A DNA stretch of 64,000 bases from Phaeosaccion multiseriatum (taxonomy: Eukaryota; Ochrophyta, other classes): assembly GCA_965112735.1 (NCBI GenBank), contig OZ218952.1:1426001-1490000 (forward strand), written 5' to 3'. The notes beneath the pieces were generated by a model. It was not told the DNA's origin and made no database searches. It saw nothing but the letters and a program-made list of their open reading frames with translations. Shown here one piece after another: positions 1 to 36,023 of this stretch. Numbering within the stretch: position 1 is the first letter of the stretch; each line of letters starts with the position of its first letter. The position numbers and the translations under genes are program-made.

Positions 1-25330
<25,330 letters not shown>

Positions 25331-26329
25331 GGTGGCTGGCCACCTCCCTACCCAGGCAGCCTTCCTCCCTTCGGCACTGAACCCTCTCCTCTCCCTCAAG
25401 ATCCCTCAAGGATCAGTGTAGTCCATGGTCAAGAGCTCCGAGGAGGTTGAAGAGAAGTCGTAGTTCACTTCCCACAGGCCTGACCCCACCCTTCCATAGC
25501 CATCACGTTACTCTGGTTGTGTAGAGCTGATGTACCTGCTTTTGATTTTCTCCTTCCTTCTTTTGGGGGGAAAGCCTTGGACCTTGGTGGACAGAGGAAG
25601 TCAAAACAGCAAAATGCCTTACTCAATCAGGAGAGCACCAGCCCCCCACGTGCCGAAAATCGCAAGAGGGGAGAAAGGAGAAGGCTGGGCGGCACGTGGA
25701 CAGCACGGCGGCCAAGGTGATGAGAGACGTGGGGGGGGGGACAACAGAAAGCAAAGGATATAAAAGTAAAATTTAAATTTTTAACCCCCCTCCCTTCCCC
25801 ACATGATATAACTTACCTCAGAGGAGGGCCAAGTTGACTCAGAACCATATGATATCGACTGTTAGCTCTATATTGCTTGCGTAAGGTCACTGATGAACTG
25901 AACTGAACCATGCAACAATCTGACCAGCCCGCATTCCCCCCGAGCCCCAAAAGAAGTCGGCGGGAGGTTTACGACTGCAGCACATCAAAATGCGACAGCG
26001 GGTCATGAACAGCAAACCGGACGCCCGGCACAAACCAATTTTGCACAGCTGGAGACCCATTCTACCTAGCGTATCCTCGCAACTTTCCATGACTGGTAGC
26101 GTGTGAGCCAGGGCAGCGGCGCCCCTTCTCAACTCCACTCTTAGTAGCTGTCAAACAGCCAGGGTAAGTGACCCCCTTGCACCCGTATAAATATACTAAG
26201 CTGCGTGCCGTGTGTCGCGTACTTATTCTGAGCGTCGACGTGGCGTCTGCCAAGAAGGAATGGGACGGCTCCATAGACGGACCGACCGACCGACCGACAG
26301 ACGGACCGACTGACCGACCCTCCTACCTT
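25331..26329. promoter_or_regulatory. ATM 5' region / 3' flank of the unknown gene
   Basis: No convincing gene. It holds the ATM promoter and leader (minus direction) and the 3' flank of the 441-aa gene. An A+T-rich patch at about 25755-25790 (TATAAAAG, AATTTAAATTT) is unusual for this GC-rich window. A strong splice-donor-like GAG|GTAAGTT on the minus strand at 25816 could end a non-coding first exon of ATM. A GACC tetranucleotide run lies at 26278-26320 just outside the stop of the unknown gene. Confidence 0.45.
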
Positions 26330-27655
26330 TCAGCGCCGCGGACCGCTTCTTCGCATCGTCTTCTCGTACAGGCCGCGAGAAGCGACACAACTCTCTTCCC
26401 ACAAGAGCCAGGGGTTACGGACGTTCCGGCCGGATTCATCCTCATCTTCGTCATCCTCCTCTTCGTCATCCTCCTCTTCGTCGCCAAATTCAGCTCTCAT
26501 TTCGAGCAATTGCCGTCCCCACTCCGCCTTTGCCGCCCGCTGGTCATACGGTTCATAAAGCGTGTCTTGAGGACGTAGCGCACCCGAGATGAGCCGCGCC
26601 TGATACTGGAGCCAGTTGAGCTGAGGCCAGTCGCCCTCATCAATGACACCATCTCGGACAAGCTGCTCCACTCTCTCCACCTTCATTTCTTCATGCTTAT
26701 AGCCAACATCCCCCTTGAGGCATTGAAAGCCTGGAGTCCCCATGGAAGCGAACAGCAGCCGCAGCAGGTCAAAGTCCGAGATTATCGAGACCGATTTGTA
26801 GCCCGGAGCTCCATACAGCCACTCCCGGATGCGGCGGAGAGTGCAAGTGTTTAGATTCTCCACATTAATGTTCTGCACAGCAACCCACAAATCCTCGGGA
26901 ACATCAGGACAGTCCAGAAGCTCATTGGAGCACAAGCTCTCCATGCCGGTGGAGCTGCTGTACATTGGAAGCGCACGCTCCTTTGGGAACTGTTCGGCGA
27001 GCTCTTGCTGCCTCTTGTCGCCAGCCGCCTCTCCTCCCCCTCCTCTTGCTCCTCCGTCGAAGCGAATGAGCTTGAATGACCACTCTGCGCTGAATTCGCA
27101 GGAAGACATGCGAGAGCGACTATGGTAGTCATGCAGCATTTCCACTGCATGCGGAATTTCGTAGGGGGAACAGACTACCGTACTATAGTCAGCCGACCGG
27201 ACCTCCCACGGTTCTTCCAACTGACCACCTGCCCTGATTGATGTGTGGGGAAGCAAGTCCGAACCTGCTTGCCCAATGGTGGCGGCGATTCTGGCAAATG
27301 CGCGCGTGGTGTGTCTCAAGAGTAGCTCGCAATCTTCATCACCGAACCCCTCGAATCCCTTGTCATCTTGCGGATCAACCTCGTCGTCTCCTTCCTCGTC
27401 GTCTCCTCCCTCGTCGGCCCCCTCTCTCCGCGCCCTCTTCTTCTGCGGCTTCTCTTTCTTCATAGCCTGAGCAACGGACGGCTTCTGCTTCTTTCGGTAA
27501 TCATAATAGGCTTTCCAAACCTCATTATTGTCGCAAGGCGTGTCGAGTTTGGTTTCGAAGGGCAGGGGTTTGAGGTTGAAGGTTGCTATGCTCTTTGCCT
27601 TGTAGTCCGTCATGTTGCTCGTTGCGGGAGTTGCCGTTTGTTTGTGTGGAGCCAA
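26330..27655 (-). CDS. intronless protein of unknown function, 441 aa
   Basis: I do not recognise this protein. It is one uninterrupted reading frame ending in TGA at 26330. The first ATG is at 27655; a second ATG 14 codons in (27613, MTDYKAK) is an equally plausible start. A basic/acidic charged stretch (about residues 65-95, KKEKPQKKRARR then Gly/Asp/Glu) looks like a nuclear-localisation or disordered linker. The middle and C-terminal half (for example IREWLYGAPGYKSV, LLRLLFASMGTPGF, WPQLNWLQYQARLI) look like a folded alpha-rich domain. The C-terminus has an acidic Asp/Glu run followed by a basic tail. It is divergent from the PH-PP2C gene with a 342-bp gap, and codirectional with ATM downstream. 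The lack of introns and low-complexity inserts contrasts with its neighbours, so it could be a retrocopy or a more recent arrival. No transposase, polymerase or enzyme signature is seen. Confidence 0.7.
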   Translation of the reverse strand: MAPHKQTATPATSNMTDYKAKSIATFNLKPLPFETKLDTPCDNNEVWKAYYDYRKKQKPSVAQAMKKEKPQKKRARREGADEGGDDEEGDDEVDPQDDKGFEGFGDEDCELLLRHTTRAFARIAATIGQAGSDLLPHTSIRAGGQLEEPWEVRSADYSTVVCSPYEIPHAVEMLHDYHSRSRMSSCEFSAEWSFKLIRFDGGARGGGGEAAGDKRQQELAEQFPKERALPMYSSSTGMESLCSNELLDCPDVPEDLWVAVQNINVENLNTCTLRRIREWLYGAPGYKSVSIISDFDLLRLLFASMGTPGFQCLKGDVGYKHEEMKVERVEQLVRDGVIDEGDWPQLNWLQYQARLISGALRPQDTLYEPYDQRAAKAEWGRQLLEMRAEFGDEEEDDEEEDDEDEDESGRNVRNPWLLWEESCVASRGLYEKTMRRSGPRR

Positions 27656-27997
27656 ACGGTCAAAAGGGCTTGCCTTAAATAAGGCTTGCCTTATTTAAAG
27701 GGTTAATTAAAGGAGGAGGAGGGACTATTTACACCCTTAAAAGTGGAGGGGAGACGGGATTTCAAAAGGAAGGCTAAGAGTAATAAGGAATTTGAGTTTT
27801 TTTCATTTCCCCTTCCCCTCCCCTCTTTCCCTTCTCTTCCACAACAAGCACAGCGAAGGGAGGAGAACGAGGAGTGATTAAAGAAGAGAGTGCAAAGAAG
27901 TAGTGGGTTGGGAAAGCAGCAGGTAGGGAAGAAGAGCCCAATGTGATCAGGCTCGCCGGCCTTTTTTGAAGGGAAGTTTTCTTCTTCAAAAATCCCC
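27656..27997. promoter_or_regulatory. divergent promoter region between unknown gene and PH-PP2C
   Basis: 342 bp between two divergent start codons. It contains a near-perfect AT-rich inverted repeat (27675-27698) about 20-43 bp upstream of the minus-strand ATG, carrying a TATTTAA/TTAAATA core that could act as a TATA element in either direction. The rest is purine/pyrimidine-skewed and non-coding. Confidence 0.5.
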
Positions 27998-30900
27998 ATG
28001 GAGTTCACGATGGAGCTCGGGGAGGTGGAGTACAAGCCAGGCGAGAAGTCGGGCCCTTCCACCTGCATCCCCATCGGTACACATAGCGATTTTAACGAGG
28101 ATGGGGAGCGGGGCGAGAGGGAGGACAGCTACCTGGACGGGGTTTGGGAGACGGGTCACAGGGGCACCGGCAGCGGGGGTAGGGACGGGGAGGCGGACAG
28201 GAACGGAAATGGGAATCACCCTCAGGGCTGGGGCATTGACACGGGTAACAGGCACGGGCTCGTGAGGAATGGCTCGGGCATGGGATGTTTCGGCGGTGGT
28301 GGGAGCGGAGGAGGCCGTACTCCTGAAGGTGCTGCGGACGGAAAGCAGCAGCAGTTCTCTCGGAGCCTAGCACCGCCGTCGGCTATGAATCAGCACTTCG
28401 AGCACCACATTCGCAAGGCACTCTGCGAGGGCTATTTGGAGAGGCAGTCCAAGCAGTCCGACGCGGTGTGGCGGAGACGCTGGTTTCTGCTCAAGGACAA
28501 TACCCTGTCCTATTTCCATGACAAGGAGGAGGCGGAGGCCTTCAAGGGGGGCGCCAGGGAGAGCCTGCACAACCCGAGCTCTTCCCACGTCATTGCCCTG
28601 GACCAGGTACGGTAGTAGCACCAGCAGCAGAGTCGCTATTCGGATGAATGAGTGAAGTGAATGTAGCAGGGGAGAATTGGGGAGGAGGGGAAGGAGGGGG
28701 GTGTGGGGGGGGGGGGGGGCACAATTCCGCCTCTTTTCACAGTGGGTCTTGCCTCTCGAGGCCCTATGGAGGCTCCCCACTGCCGCTAGAGTTTTGCTTG
28801 ACGGCCTTATGGAATAACTTTTCGTGTCTCACCACGAGGTTATTCAAAGGAATGAGAGTTGGAAAGGGAGGAAGTACGATAGAGCCTGCTCAAGGTCCGT
28901 TATTCTCACGGAAGGACGGCCTTATCACATAGAGAGGGCCCGTTTCCGTCTCATTATGGAAGTACTGCGGTGTCGGGGACCACGTGGGGAAATCGTCGGT
29001 CCTATCTGTTTCTTGCTCTGGCTGGGTGCGCTCTATTGAAGTGCACGCCCCCTTTCCGTTGCGACGTGTCCTTACGATTCCCCAACGAATTTGCACACTC
29101 CCGTCTCTCTTCTCTCCCACCCCCCACCCTCCTCGGCTACTCCTCGCTGTGTATGGTGTAGGTGGAGGCAGTGCGCACAGTGGAGGACTTTGGCCCCACG
29201 GCCTTCCGCGTGATCAGCGCCTCCCGTGAGGACCTGGTGCTCCGCGCTGACTCCAAGGAGGAGATGCAGGACTGGCTCTTTGGCTTCCTGCAGGTGAGTA
29301 TGGGAGTGGGAACGGTAACCGCGGAATGTTGGGCGCTGGGCTTTGGGCGTAGGGCGTAGATTTGTCTTCGCTGTTGGGGGACTCTGTCTCTCTCTGTCGA
29401 GTGAGTGAGTGAGTGTGTGAGGGGCTTTGTCCTGTCCCATGGTCCCACCTGCCTGCCTGCCCCTCCTGCCTGCTCTGCTGCCTGTCCCTGTACCTGCGCT
29501 TCTCTCCTGTTGTGCACACAATACACAGGTGTTGGCCGGTATCGTGGCAAGCCTTGTGAAGGACCCGTCGCACAACACGCTCGAGCACTCCAGCATGCGC
29601 TCCGGAAAGCGCTCCTTCCTTTACTCACCGCAGAGAGACGAGCGGGCGAGGAAGGTGAACACCACTATACGGGAGGGAGACGGGCGGGGCGGTTGGACGG
29701 ATGGATGATGAATGGCTGGACGGAAGGATGGATGGATGGACCAAGGGCTGGACGAATGGATGAAGGGCCGGGGTTCGGGCCTGAGCGAATGTTACATGTT
29801 CTACAGTCCCGTTCTTCCTTCCTTCCTTCCTTCCTTCCTTCCTTCTGTCTTTCCTTCCATGTTCATGGTCTCCCATGTCGATGGCTTGTGGTGACTCTCC
29901 TAGACAAGAGACGACTTTTTTCACCACCACCTGCGCGCTCTCTTCTTTTCTTCATTCAACCACAAACAAACAACTCTGCAGCAGGTACTGGGCCACGGTC
30001 ACGGGCGAGAGAACCGCCGCAAGCTCGGCTTCTACTCCTCCATGGTCAAGACGGATGGACCCATCTTCAGGTAAATGGACTTACTTTACTGTACATGTCA
30101 ACAAAGGGAGGAGGGGCAGGGGTGGGCTTTGCGAGTGTGAATGGCGCTTTTAACACCAGAGCGGACATTTGGTGGTGCTTTAGCAATTTGAGAACGAAAA
30201 GGGTCCAAAGAGGTAGACATTTGTTCCGTCCTTTGGGCAGGGAGGGAGGGGGAAGGGTGGGGGAGACAGGTCTTTTGTGAAGGGTGGTGGAGACGGTTGT
30301 TGTTGTTGTTGTTGTTTTTGTTGTTGTTGCTGTTGTAAGTAGTAGTAGTAGTAGTTGAGTAGTAGTAAAGCAGTATTTTTGTGGTAGTCGTACTAGTACT
30401 AGTCGTTGTCGCTATAGTTGTTGCAGCTGTCGTCGTTGTCATCCCCTCACGCCACCCCCTTTTCTTCTGGTGCGTCCTGTCCTGTCCTTCGCTGTCCATC
30501 CTTGTTGTGCACCACCACACGGCAAACACAAACCAGGAAACACCTCTCGGGTAGCGAGCTCCTTCCTGCCTTTGCTCGGTCCGCATCCGGCCAGCTAAGG
30601 ATTGGCAGAACCGACTTCGGCCCCATGAGAGGCCCTTCCCCTGCCAAAGAAAGCGATATGTCAATGGCCAAGAACATGCTTCGGGAAGGGCATAACAACA
30701 AGGGTGGGGGTGGGGCTGTACAGAGCAGGCGACACACCAGCGCCAGTGCTAGTGCTGCGACTGACCAGGCGAAGCTTGCGCAGATGGACTGGCTCAATCG
30801 GGAGCGGGACACGGACGTTGATGAAACCGACGCCTTCCCCCTGTCAGATGGTGGTGCGGAGGGGGGCGGAGAGCTCGACACCACAGCCGCCACCACGGCA

Positions 30901-33900
30901 CTGGAGAGAGACTCTGACGAAGATGAAGAGGACGAACCGATGCAGATGGTGATCACGAGCGTAGTCAGCTCCGATCTTGATGACGAGGCTCTTGCCGCGC
31001 CTGGGGGGGGCGCCTTCTCCTCCTCTGCTGCCGCGGCCATCTCGCCACGGTCCTTCTCCCACTCTTCCCGCTCCCACTCCCACTCCCACTCCTCCCGTTT
31101 CCACTCCCACTCCCACTCCTCCCGCTCCCACTCCCGCTCCCACTCCCGCTCCCGCTCCCGCCCACGCCGCTCCGCTGCTGCCCCTGGGGGTGGCGGCCTG
31201 GACGCTACGCTGACTGTGGGAGGACTGACGGTGGGCGATGACGATGCTTCGCTAGGCTCAGTGGGCGGCGGCAGCACCAGCTCCAGCAGCTCCGGCGAGG
31301 AGGATCCCCCCCTTGATGCGACGCTTGCCGCGACGGTCTCGCTTGCCTCGCCGGCGGACGCCGACCGTGATGGCCTTGGCGTTGGATGCGAGCCGTCGCC
31401 GCACGAAGGGGCTCTGTCGGCTGCTCTGCGCATGCCGCCACCAGCCATGTTGCCCCCAAGCAGGTCTCCCCCTCCGCCGATTCGGAGTATATCAGATCCT
31501 ACACATTGGGGCCCCGGGTCGCAGTCTCCACACCACCACGGAGTGGTCTCGGCCGTGTCGTCTGTAGCTGCTGCTGCTGCTGGTAGCAGTGGTGGTGGTG
31601 ATGGTGCTACTGCTGTTCTTCGTGCTGCCACCGCTACCGCTGCTGCTGTGGCAGCGCCCCCAAAGAAGTATGTACCGCCCCACCTGAGGGGAAGGGGCGT
31701 CAGTGAACCTGTCGCCATCGCAGCGGCCCCGGCAAGGAGGAGCCAGCTCGGGGAGGACGAGGAGGAGGTGGAGGAGAACATGTTCGGGTTCAGCCCTGAG
31801 GAGATAGTGTACCAGGGGGGGGGCGCCGGGAGCAACCAACTAGGGGGAGGGAGGGAGGCTGGGACAGGGGTAGGCGCGGTAGGATGTGGCGCTTCCCCTC
31901 CTCCACCTCCGCAGTGGATAACAGGAGGAGGAGGAGGAGGAGGAGGAGGAGGAGGGGTGGTGGGTAGCCCTCCACCAGGAGCTGAGGAGATGCTTGCCAT
32001 TGGGGGTGGAGTCTACGAAAGGAGGGACTCTCTGCCGTGGGCGGAGGCGGTGAGTGAGTTTCACTACGACGGGTCCTACCACGACGATATGCCCTGCCTC
32101 CCCAACAGCGACTGCAACGAGGGCAAGGGCGGAAGGCGGGGGAGACGGCGAAGGAGGCAGAGCGGAGAAGGAGCAGCAGTTGGTAATACAGCGGCACAGC
32201 AGGCACAGGCACAGAGCTCCTCGGGGGGCGGGGGACCGCATTTGTCGTGGAGCTCGGGGGTGTGTAGCATCATGGGGCGGCGAGAGAAGCAGGAGGATCG
32301 CTACATTGTCATTCCTCGCTTCGAGGAGATGCATGGCCGGCGGCGGCAGCAGCAGCAGCAGTGGCGGCGGCAGGAGGAGGAGGAAGAGGAGGAAGAGGAG
32401 GAAGGGGTAGAACATCAGGCCTCTGGGGAGGCAACGTGCGGCGAAGATCAGAGGCGGCGGGGCCGGGACGGGGGAGAGACGGGCGGAGAGGAGGAGGCGG
32501 ACGACGGAGACAAGGACGAGGACGAGGAGGGGACGAAAGAGGCCTTTTTCGGCGTGTACGACGGCCACTGCGGCTATAGAGCAGCGCAGTTCGTAAGGGA
32601 CAAACTTCACGTCCAGGTAAGGTGCACTGTGCACACACGCACACGCACGGCACGCACGTCCTCCTCCTGTCCTGTCCTTACTTGTTCAAGCGAGTCTGTT
32701 TGTATTGCCGACATGAGTGTGAGACACCTGTGTCTTGGGAGGGAAGGAAGTGACGAATGTTTGGCAGTGAGTGCTGATGAAGTGTCTGATTCACTTACTT
32801 TTCCATCTCTCCACCCCTTCCTCACTTCAAGTTACACATCCCATTCACGCATACTCCCACTCCTCCACTCCTCTCCTGACTCCTTCACTCCCCACTACCC
32901 GTTCCTCCACTCCTCCACTCACTCACTCACCCACTCACTCACTCACTCACCCTCTTACTCACTCAGCCTCGCTCACTCACTCACTCACTCACTCACTCCC
33001 TCACTCACTCACTCACCCTCTCACTCACTCAGCCTCGCTCACTCACTCACTCACTCACCCACTCAATCACCCACTCACTCAACGTCTCACCCACTCACTC
33101 ACTCACCCACTCACTCACCCACTCACTCACTCAATCACCCACTCAATCAGCCGCTCACTCACCCACTCACTCCCTCACTCACTCCCTCACTCACCCCCTC
33201 ACTCACTCCCTCACTCGTTCAGGCCGGGGCGCACGAGCACTTCTTGAGCGACCCCCGCCGGGCCTTCCATGAGGTGATCGAAAAAGTTGACGCCGAGTTC
33301 CTGGAGCTGTGTGCGGAGAATCAGTGGTACAGCGGCACCACCGTGTTGGTCGCACTACTCAGGGGCTCCATGCTGCTGCTCGGGTGTCTGGGGGACTGCG
33401 AGGCAGTGCTCAGTCGGGACGGAGGGGCCAAGTGTGTGAGTGTTAAGCACAATCCCAATAGAGAGGACGAGAAGTCTCGCATCACGGTAAGAAGGAGAGG
33501 AGATGGCTGTTTTGTTTTCCTTCTCGTGTTTTGTTGTTTTCTTTTCTCGTCACCCTTGTCCTCTCCCTTCTCATTGAAGTCTCTAACAAGTAGCATTTCC
33601 CTCTCTCCCTTGACCCTATCCTACTGCTGCCGCTGCTCTGGCTGCCATTTGTACCACCAAATGCTGCTGCTGCTACGGCTGCTGCTTATATCACCAACTC
33701 CTCCTCCTGACCATCCTATCCTGCTACTTTCAAAGGCGGCGAACGGATGGGTGACGGAGGAGAAGGAGCTCTTCCTGCGTCAGCTCAAGCAAATGGACCT
33801 GCAGGACCCCCTCATTCGCCAGAGCGCCACGGAGCACGTCAAGTGGACCACCATCACCAGGCTGTGTGGAGAGATTAGCGTGTCCAGAGCGGTGGGGGAT

Positions 33901-34670
33901 AGAGACTTTAAAGGCTTCACACAGCGCCGCCTGGACATGGAGCACGAGGAGGCGGGCAGGCGGAGATTGGCGGCCACGGGCGGCCATGGGCAGGGCCAAG
34001 GGCAGGGGCAGGAGCAGGGACAGGAGCGGGACAACGGGGGGGTCGGAGGGGTGGGGGGGTTGTTGCGGGGGCAGGAGGGGGACCAACATGACGAGCAGAA
34101 TGAGCAACAGGAGGAGCAGAAGCAGCAGCGGCAGCAGCAGCAGGAGGAGGAAGCGCCTTTGAGAAAGGGAGTGCCTCCCCTGGAGGCAGGGCTGTTCCTC
34201 TGGCCCAAGGAGCACAGCGGAGAGTTCTTCGACGACTTGATCATCCCCACACCTGAGTTCACAGAGGAGCAGCTCAGGCCTGGTGACGACTTTCTGGTGC
34301 TGGCCTGCGACGGGCTGTGGGACGTGCTCAGCATGGAGGTGGGTGGATAGGTGGTGATGATGATGGATCATGATGATCATGATGATCATGATGGTGATGG
34401 TGGTCTGCCGATCCTTACGCCCATATGCCTGCCCATGTGTACCGCATGCCCGTCTACCCATACCCATACCGCACGCCTTTCTCTGCCTGACCTACCCATA
34501 CACCTCTCCCATGTCCTGACACCCTGCAGGAGGTGGTGCAGCACGGGCAGCAGTGCAGCAGGAAGGGGCTCTGTGCGCAGGCCACAGCGAGCAGTTTGTG
34601 CAAGCTTGCCTACAAGACGGGCACCTCAGACAACGTTACCGTGGTGGTGGTACGGCTGCATTGGGCGTAG
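27998..34670 (+). CDS. PH domain-PP2C protein phosphatase fusion, 1347 aa
   Basis: Mg/Mn-dependent Ser/Thr phosphatase with an N-terminal lipid/protein-binding PH domain. Exons: 27998-28606, 29162-29293, 29529-29654, 29982-30070, 30537-32616, 33223-33486, 33736-34338, 34530-34670; all phases match. PH domain about residues 145-247 (GYLERQSKQ, WRRRWFLLKDNTLSYF, then WLFGFLQ). A disordered Ser/His/Arg-rich region follows, with KYVPPHLRG at about 696-704. PP2C motifs: QEDRY (904-908), FFGVYDGH (989-996, metal-binding Asp), SGTT (1049-1052), GDCEAVL (family usually GDSRAVL), ISVSRAVGD (1147-1155), LACDGLWDVL (about 1290), SDNVTVVVV near the C-terminus. An acidic Glu/Gly/Arg insert of about 80 residues sits between the first two PP2C motifs, and a Gln/Glu-rich one follows the RAVGD motif. 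Introns 5 and 6 are multiples of three and free of stops. One SIS-1 copy is in exon 5. Membrane recruitment by PH is inferred. Confidence 0.88.
32172..32195 (+). repeat. SIS-1 copy inside PH-PP2C exon 5
   Basis: GCAGCAGTTGGTAATACAGC encodes AAVGNTAA in frame, immediately before the PP2C domain. Confidence 0.75.
32905..33218. repeat. CACT array, PH-PP2C intron 5
   Basis: Imperfect TCAC repeats fill the second half of a 606-bp intron up to its acceptor; read through, it gives SLTHSLTHS-like peptide with no stop. Confidence 0.95.
33650..33704 (-). repeat. two SIS-1-like copies in PH-PP2C intron 6
   Basis: TTGTACCACCAAATGCTGCT (33650-33669) and TTATATCACCAACTCCTCCT (33685-33704), in the TATCACCAAC sense orientation, 31-86 bp upstream of the exon 7 acceptor. 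Confidence 0.65.
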
Positions 34671-35396
34671 TGTATGGGGAGTGAGTGTTGGCGCGTATGT
34701 ATGCGACATCGCGACTGCTTTGGGCATAGTGCTGGGGTGAGTGGTACGTAACCTTAAGTACAAGCAGCGGAGAAGAGAAGAGGATGCAATGGTGAGGGGG
34801 TGTGTTAGACAGATAGTGCATAGGTGCCACATGGCCGCGCATGGCTTGAGGGGGGGGGGGGGGCAGGCGGAGGCCGGGGAAGGGGATTGAAGGGAGCGGG
34901 GGGGGCGATGAAAGGGAGGCGAGGGACAGGACGGAGGGAGGGAGGGAGGAAGGGAGAGAGGGAAGGGAGGGAACTGCCACGCCCAAGAAGTTCTCGTCGA
35001 CACATTCTCCACCCCCCGGCTGCTGCTGCTGCGTCGACAGGGAAGGGATTCGATTCCTTTAGTGTATGATAGTGCTTGTGGTACCCGATTCACTCCTGTG
35101 TGTAGACACTGCTACTTGCTTATACGTACTAAGGTACCATATTTTTGAGACACTTGTTTTCGTTTTCCTGTGGAGCGAAGGAAGATACTAGACACAGCTC
35201 GCCTGCCCCCCCCCTCTTGCGTCACAATGTGCCTCACAAAGTAGGTAAGGGGGGAGATGAAGCACACTGATTGAATGGCTGTGCGGCACACTTGTTTAGG
35301 CAGAAGACGCGTCAAAGGAGGAGCAGGAGGAGGTGGAGCTCGCGGAAGAAGGCACGCATGTTTCTTTCTTCGTTTTTGTGTTTCTATTTCTGTACA
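34671..35396. other. convergent intergenic region, 3' flanks of PH-PP2C and amine oxidase
   Basis: No supported gene. It contains a G-run and GGGA-rich stretch (34850-34970) and ordinary 3' flanking sequence for both convergent genes. Confidence 0.6.
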
Positions 35397-35978
35397 TCAT
35401 TCACCACGTATACAATTCATGACTTCCTTGGCGGCCCTTGAGCCTGAGTCGTACGCGGCGTGCACGGTCATGCCCGCTTTGTTGGTGTGCTCTCCGGCGA
35501 AGAAGAGCCTGTCCCCCACAGGCCGCGCTAATGCTGCGTGTAGAGTGCCATAATGCCCGGTCGTTGTTGTTGTTGGGAGGGGGGGGGGAGGGGGGCTAGG
35601 CAGCCCGTTCTCCTGCCTCGTACCAAAGGTGGCCGCAGTGGCCTCGGCAGCAGCAGCCAGAGGGAAGCTGTATCCGCTACGAATGAAGGGGTGGTCGGCC
35701 CAGTCGTGCAGCATCCCTCCCGTGAAGCACGTACTTGGGAGCACACTGAGGGGCGTACGGCAGTCTGCGCCGGAGCGCGAGGAGGAGGAGCAGGAGGAGG
35801 TGGAGGATGTGGTAGTAGTAGCACCGCTGGCACCGGCACCAGCCCCGCAGACCTCGTCCAGCTGAGCGACGGCTCTCTTGACGGCCTCGCTCTCACCCAG
35901 GGCTGCGATGCGATCGGCCCACACGCTCGTCGCAAAGGCCACCACTACGCAGACTGTGTCCTCCTCCTCCTCCTCCTC

Positions 35979-36023
<45 letters not shown>

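Noticed and set aside
25887-26138. 83-residue minus-strand frame upstream of ATM
   Set aside because: No family resemblance and no coding bias apparent; more likely promoter or leader sequence.
26168-26578. 136-residue plus-strand frame
   Set aside because: It overlaps the unknown 441-aa gene on the opposite strand and consists partly of a GACC repeat.
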